Part shown: one piece after another, positions 5,402-6,407 of the stretch
How positions within the stretch are numbered: position 1 is the stretch's first letter
Layout of the letters: every line of letters begins with the position of its first letter
Assembly (NCBI GenBank): GCA_002329565.1
Contig: DCTM01000012.1
Span: 1 to 6,407, forward strand
DNA length: 6,407 nucleotides
Reading direction: 5' to 3'
Origin: Firmicutes bacterium UBA1440
GTDB taxonomy: Bacteria; Bacillota; Clostridia; Peptostreptococcales; Anaerovoracaceae
Made by a program: the position numbers and the translations under genes
Notes under the pieces: generated by a model
Told to the model about the DNA's origin: nothing
The model's input: the letters and a program-made list of their open reading frames with translations, nothing else
Database searches by the model: none

Positions 5402-6407
5402 ATGGATTTGAAGATTGATTTGAGCACGACGGGGATTGCTGAAGATGAGATCTCAGCGATGCGTGACGCTGCCTTGAGTGCGTACGAAACCTTACGGACG
5501 GGCAGTATGGAATTCTCCGGATGGGTGAGGTTACCCGAGCGTTGCGACAGCGAGGAATTGAAAGATATCTTATCGGCCGCCGATGAAATCAAGCAAAAGT
5601 GTGATCTGCTGATCGTCATTGGAATCGGTGGCTCGTATCTGGGGGCACGCGCTGTGACGGAAGCCCTCGCACATACTGCGACGGGCGGCGTTGAGGTGCG
5701 GTTTGCCGGCAACAATATGAGCGCGGCATATCACAGTGAAATTCTCGCAGATGCTGAGAAAAGAGAGGTCTGCCTTTGCGTGATTTCAAAGTCGGGCACG
5801 ACGACGGAGCCGTCGATGGCATTTGCGTTGCTCAAGGATATGCTGGTGCGAAAGTACGGTAAGGCCGAAGCACACAGCAGAATCTACGCCGTGACGGATG
5901 CCAAAAGGGGAATCATGCGCGAAGAAGCGGACAGGGAAGGATATCGCACCTTTGTCATTCCCGATGATATCGGCGGACGATATTCCGTGCTGACGGCAGT
6001 GGGGCTGTTGCCGATCGCCGCTGCGGGCATCGATGTGCGCGCTTTGTTGGATGGGGCTCGGGCCGCCTGCGCACAGGACGTTTGGAGAGCGCAGCTTACC
6101 GATTATGCTATATGTCGTTATTTGCTTGCGCAGGCGGGCAAGGCGATCGAAATATTTGAGTATTACGAGCCGCAACTGCAGTATTTTGCGGAATGGCTTA
6201 AACAATTGTTTGGTGAATCGGAAGGCAAGGAAGGTAAAGGTATATTCCCTGCATCTCTGTCGTTCAGTGCCGACCTTCACTCGATGGGGCAATTTCTGCA
6301 AGAGGGCAGGCAGATGTTTTTTGAGACCGTGCTGGATGTCTGCCGGCCGCACACGGATCTGCTGCTTCCGGATTCCGCGGGCGAGCTTTTGGCGGGACGC
6401 AGTATGA
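5402..6407 (+). CDS. pgi: Glucose-6-phosphate isomerase, C-terminus cut by the right edge
   Basis: Interconverts glucose 6-phosphate and fructose 6-phosphate in the cytoplasm, for glycolysis, gluconeogenesis and sugar-nucleotide supply. The open frame gives 335 residues with no stop, about three quarters of the roughly 450-residue Firmicutes form. Visible motifs are IGIGGSYLGA (73-82), the phosphate-binding loop SKSGTTTEP (129-137), the PGI signature DIGGRYSVLTAVG (189-201), GESEGKEGKGIFPAS (271-285) and FSADLHSMGQFLQEG (288-302). By family alignment E272 and H293 match the catalytic base glutamate and the ring-opening histidine. The C-terminal catalytic lysine and second PGI signature lie beyond the window. 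The ATG at 5402 is preceded by AGGGGG, and the N-terminal MDLKIDLS is typical. It sits 49 bases after the CapD-like gene with no terminator between, so cotranscription is likely. Confidence 0.95.
   Translation, partial: MDLKIDLSTTGIAEDEISAMRDAALSAYETLRTGSMEFSGWVRLPERCDSEELKDILSAADEIKQKCDLLIVIGIGGSYLGARAVTEALAHTATGGVEVRFAGNNMSAAYHSEILADAEKREVCLCVISKSGTTTEPSMAFALLKDMLVRKYGKAEAHSRIYAVTDAKRGIMREEADREGYRTFVIPDDIGGRYSVLTAVGLLPIAAAGIDVRALLDGARAACAQDVWRAQLTDYAICRYLLAQAGKAIEIFEYYEPQLQYFAEWLKQLFGESEGKEGKGIFPASLSFSADLHSMGQFLQEGRQMFFETVLDVCRPHTDLLLPDSAGELLAGRSM

Noticed and set aside
5786..6352. Long minus-strand open frame (188 codons)
   Set aside because: It lies wholly antisense to pgi, which has unmistakable family motifs; the antisense protein has no recognisable features.

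Overview
The window looks like chromosomal DNA from a low-to-mid GC Gram-positive-type bacterium (Bacillota; a Clostridia or Negativicutes relative is my inference). The evidence is the AGGAGG-type ribosome binding sites, the TATAAT promoters (several with extended -10 elements), the hairpin-plus-T-run terminators, a secreted protein with the copper-amine-oxidase-N 'stalk' domain, and a short Firmicutes-type glucose-6-phosphate isomerase. I cannot name a genus.

Layout, left to right. (1) Positions 1-111 hold the first 37 codons of a minus-strand gene that runs off the left edge. It has a good Shine-Dalgarno and a strong TTGAAA-17-TATAAT promoter. (2) Positions 112-450 are a divergent promoter region. 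On the plus strand there are two copies of ATGGTATAAT 107 bp apart, with a GC-rich inverted-repeat block between them. (3) Positions 451-1473 encode a secreted 340-residue protein with two stalk domains and a helical C-terminus, followed by a bidirectional terminator. (4) Positions 1613-3268 form a regulatory island. A minus-strand XRE regulator faces, across a 236-bp AT-rich region rich in dyads, a plus-strand XRE regulator that overlaps a sigma-70/ECF-like sigma factor by 11 bases. A terminator follows. The layout resembles the regulatory region of Tn916-type elements, but no integrase or transfer gene is visible here. (5) Position 3460 onward is a separate transcription unit. It encodes a membrane-anchored nucleotide-sugar dehydratase/epimerase of the CapD/FlaA1/PglF family, then, 49 bases downstream, glucose-6-phosphate isomerase (pgi), cut by the right edge.

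How the genes may work together. The last two genes plausibly link hexose-phosphate supply with surface-polysaccharide sugar synthesis. The regulatory island looks self-contained and insulated by terminators, and its targets are not obvious from this window. The points most worth checking are the XRE/XRE/sigma island, the unusual active-site residues of the CapD-like enzyme, and the competing hairpins between the tandem promoters of the stalk-domain gene. I found no rRNA, tRNA, CRISPR array, insertion sequence or recognised riboswitch.
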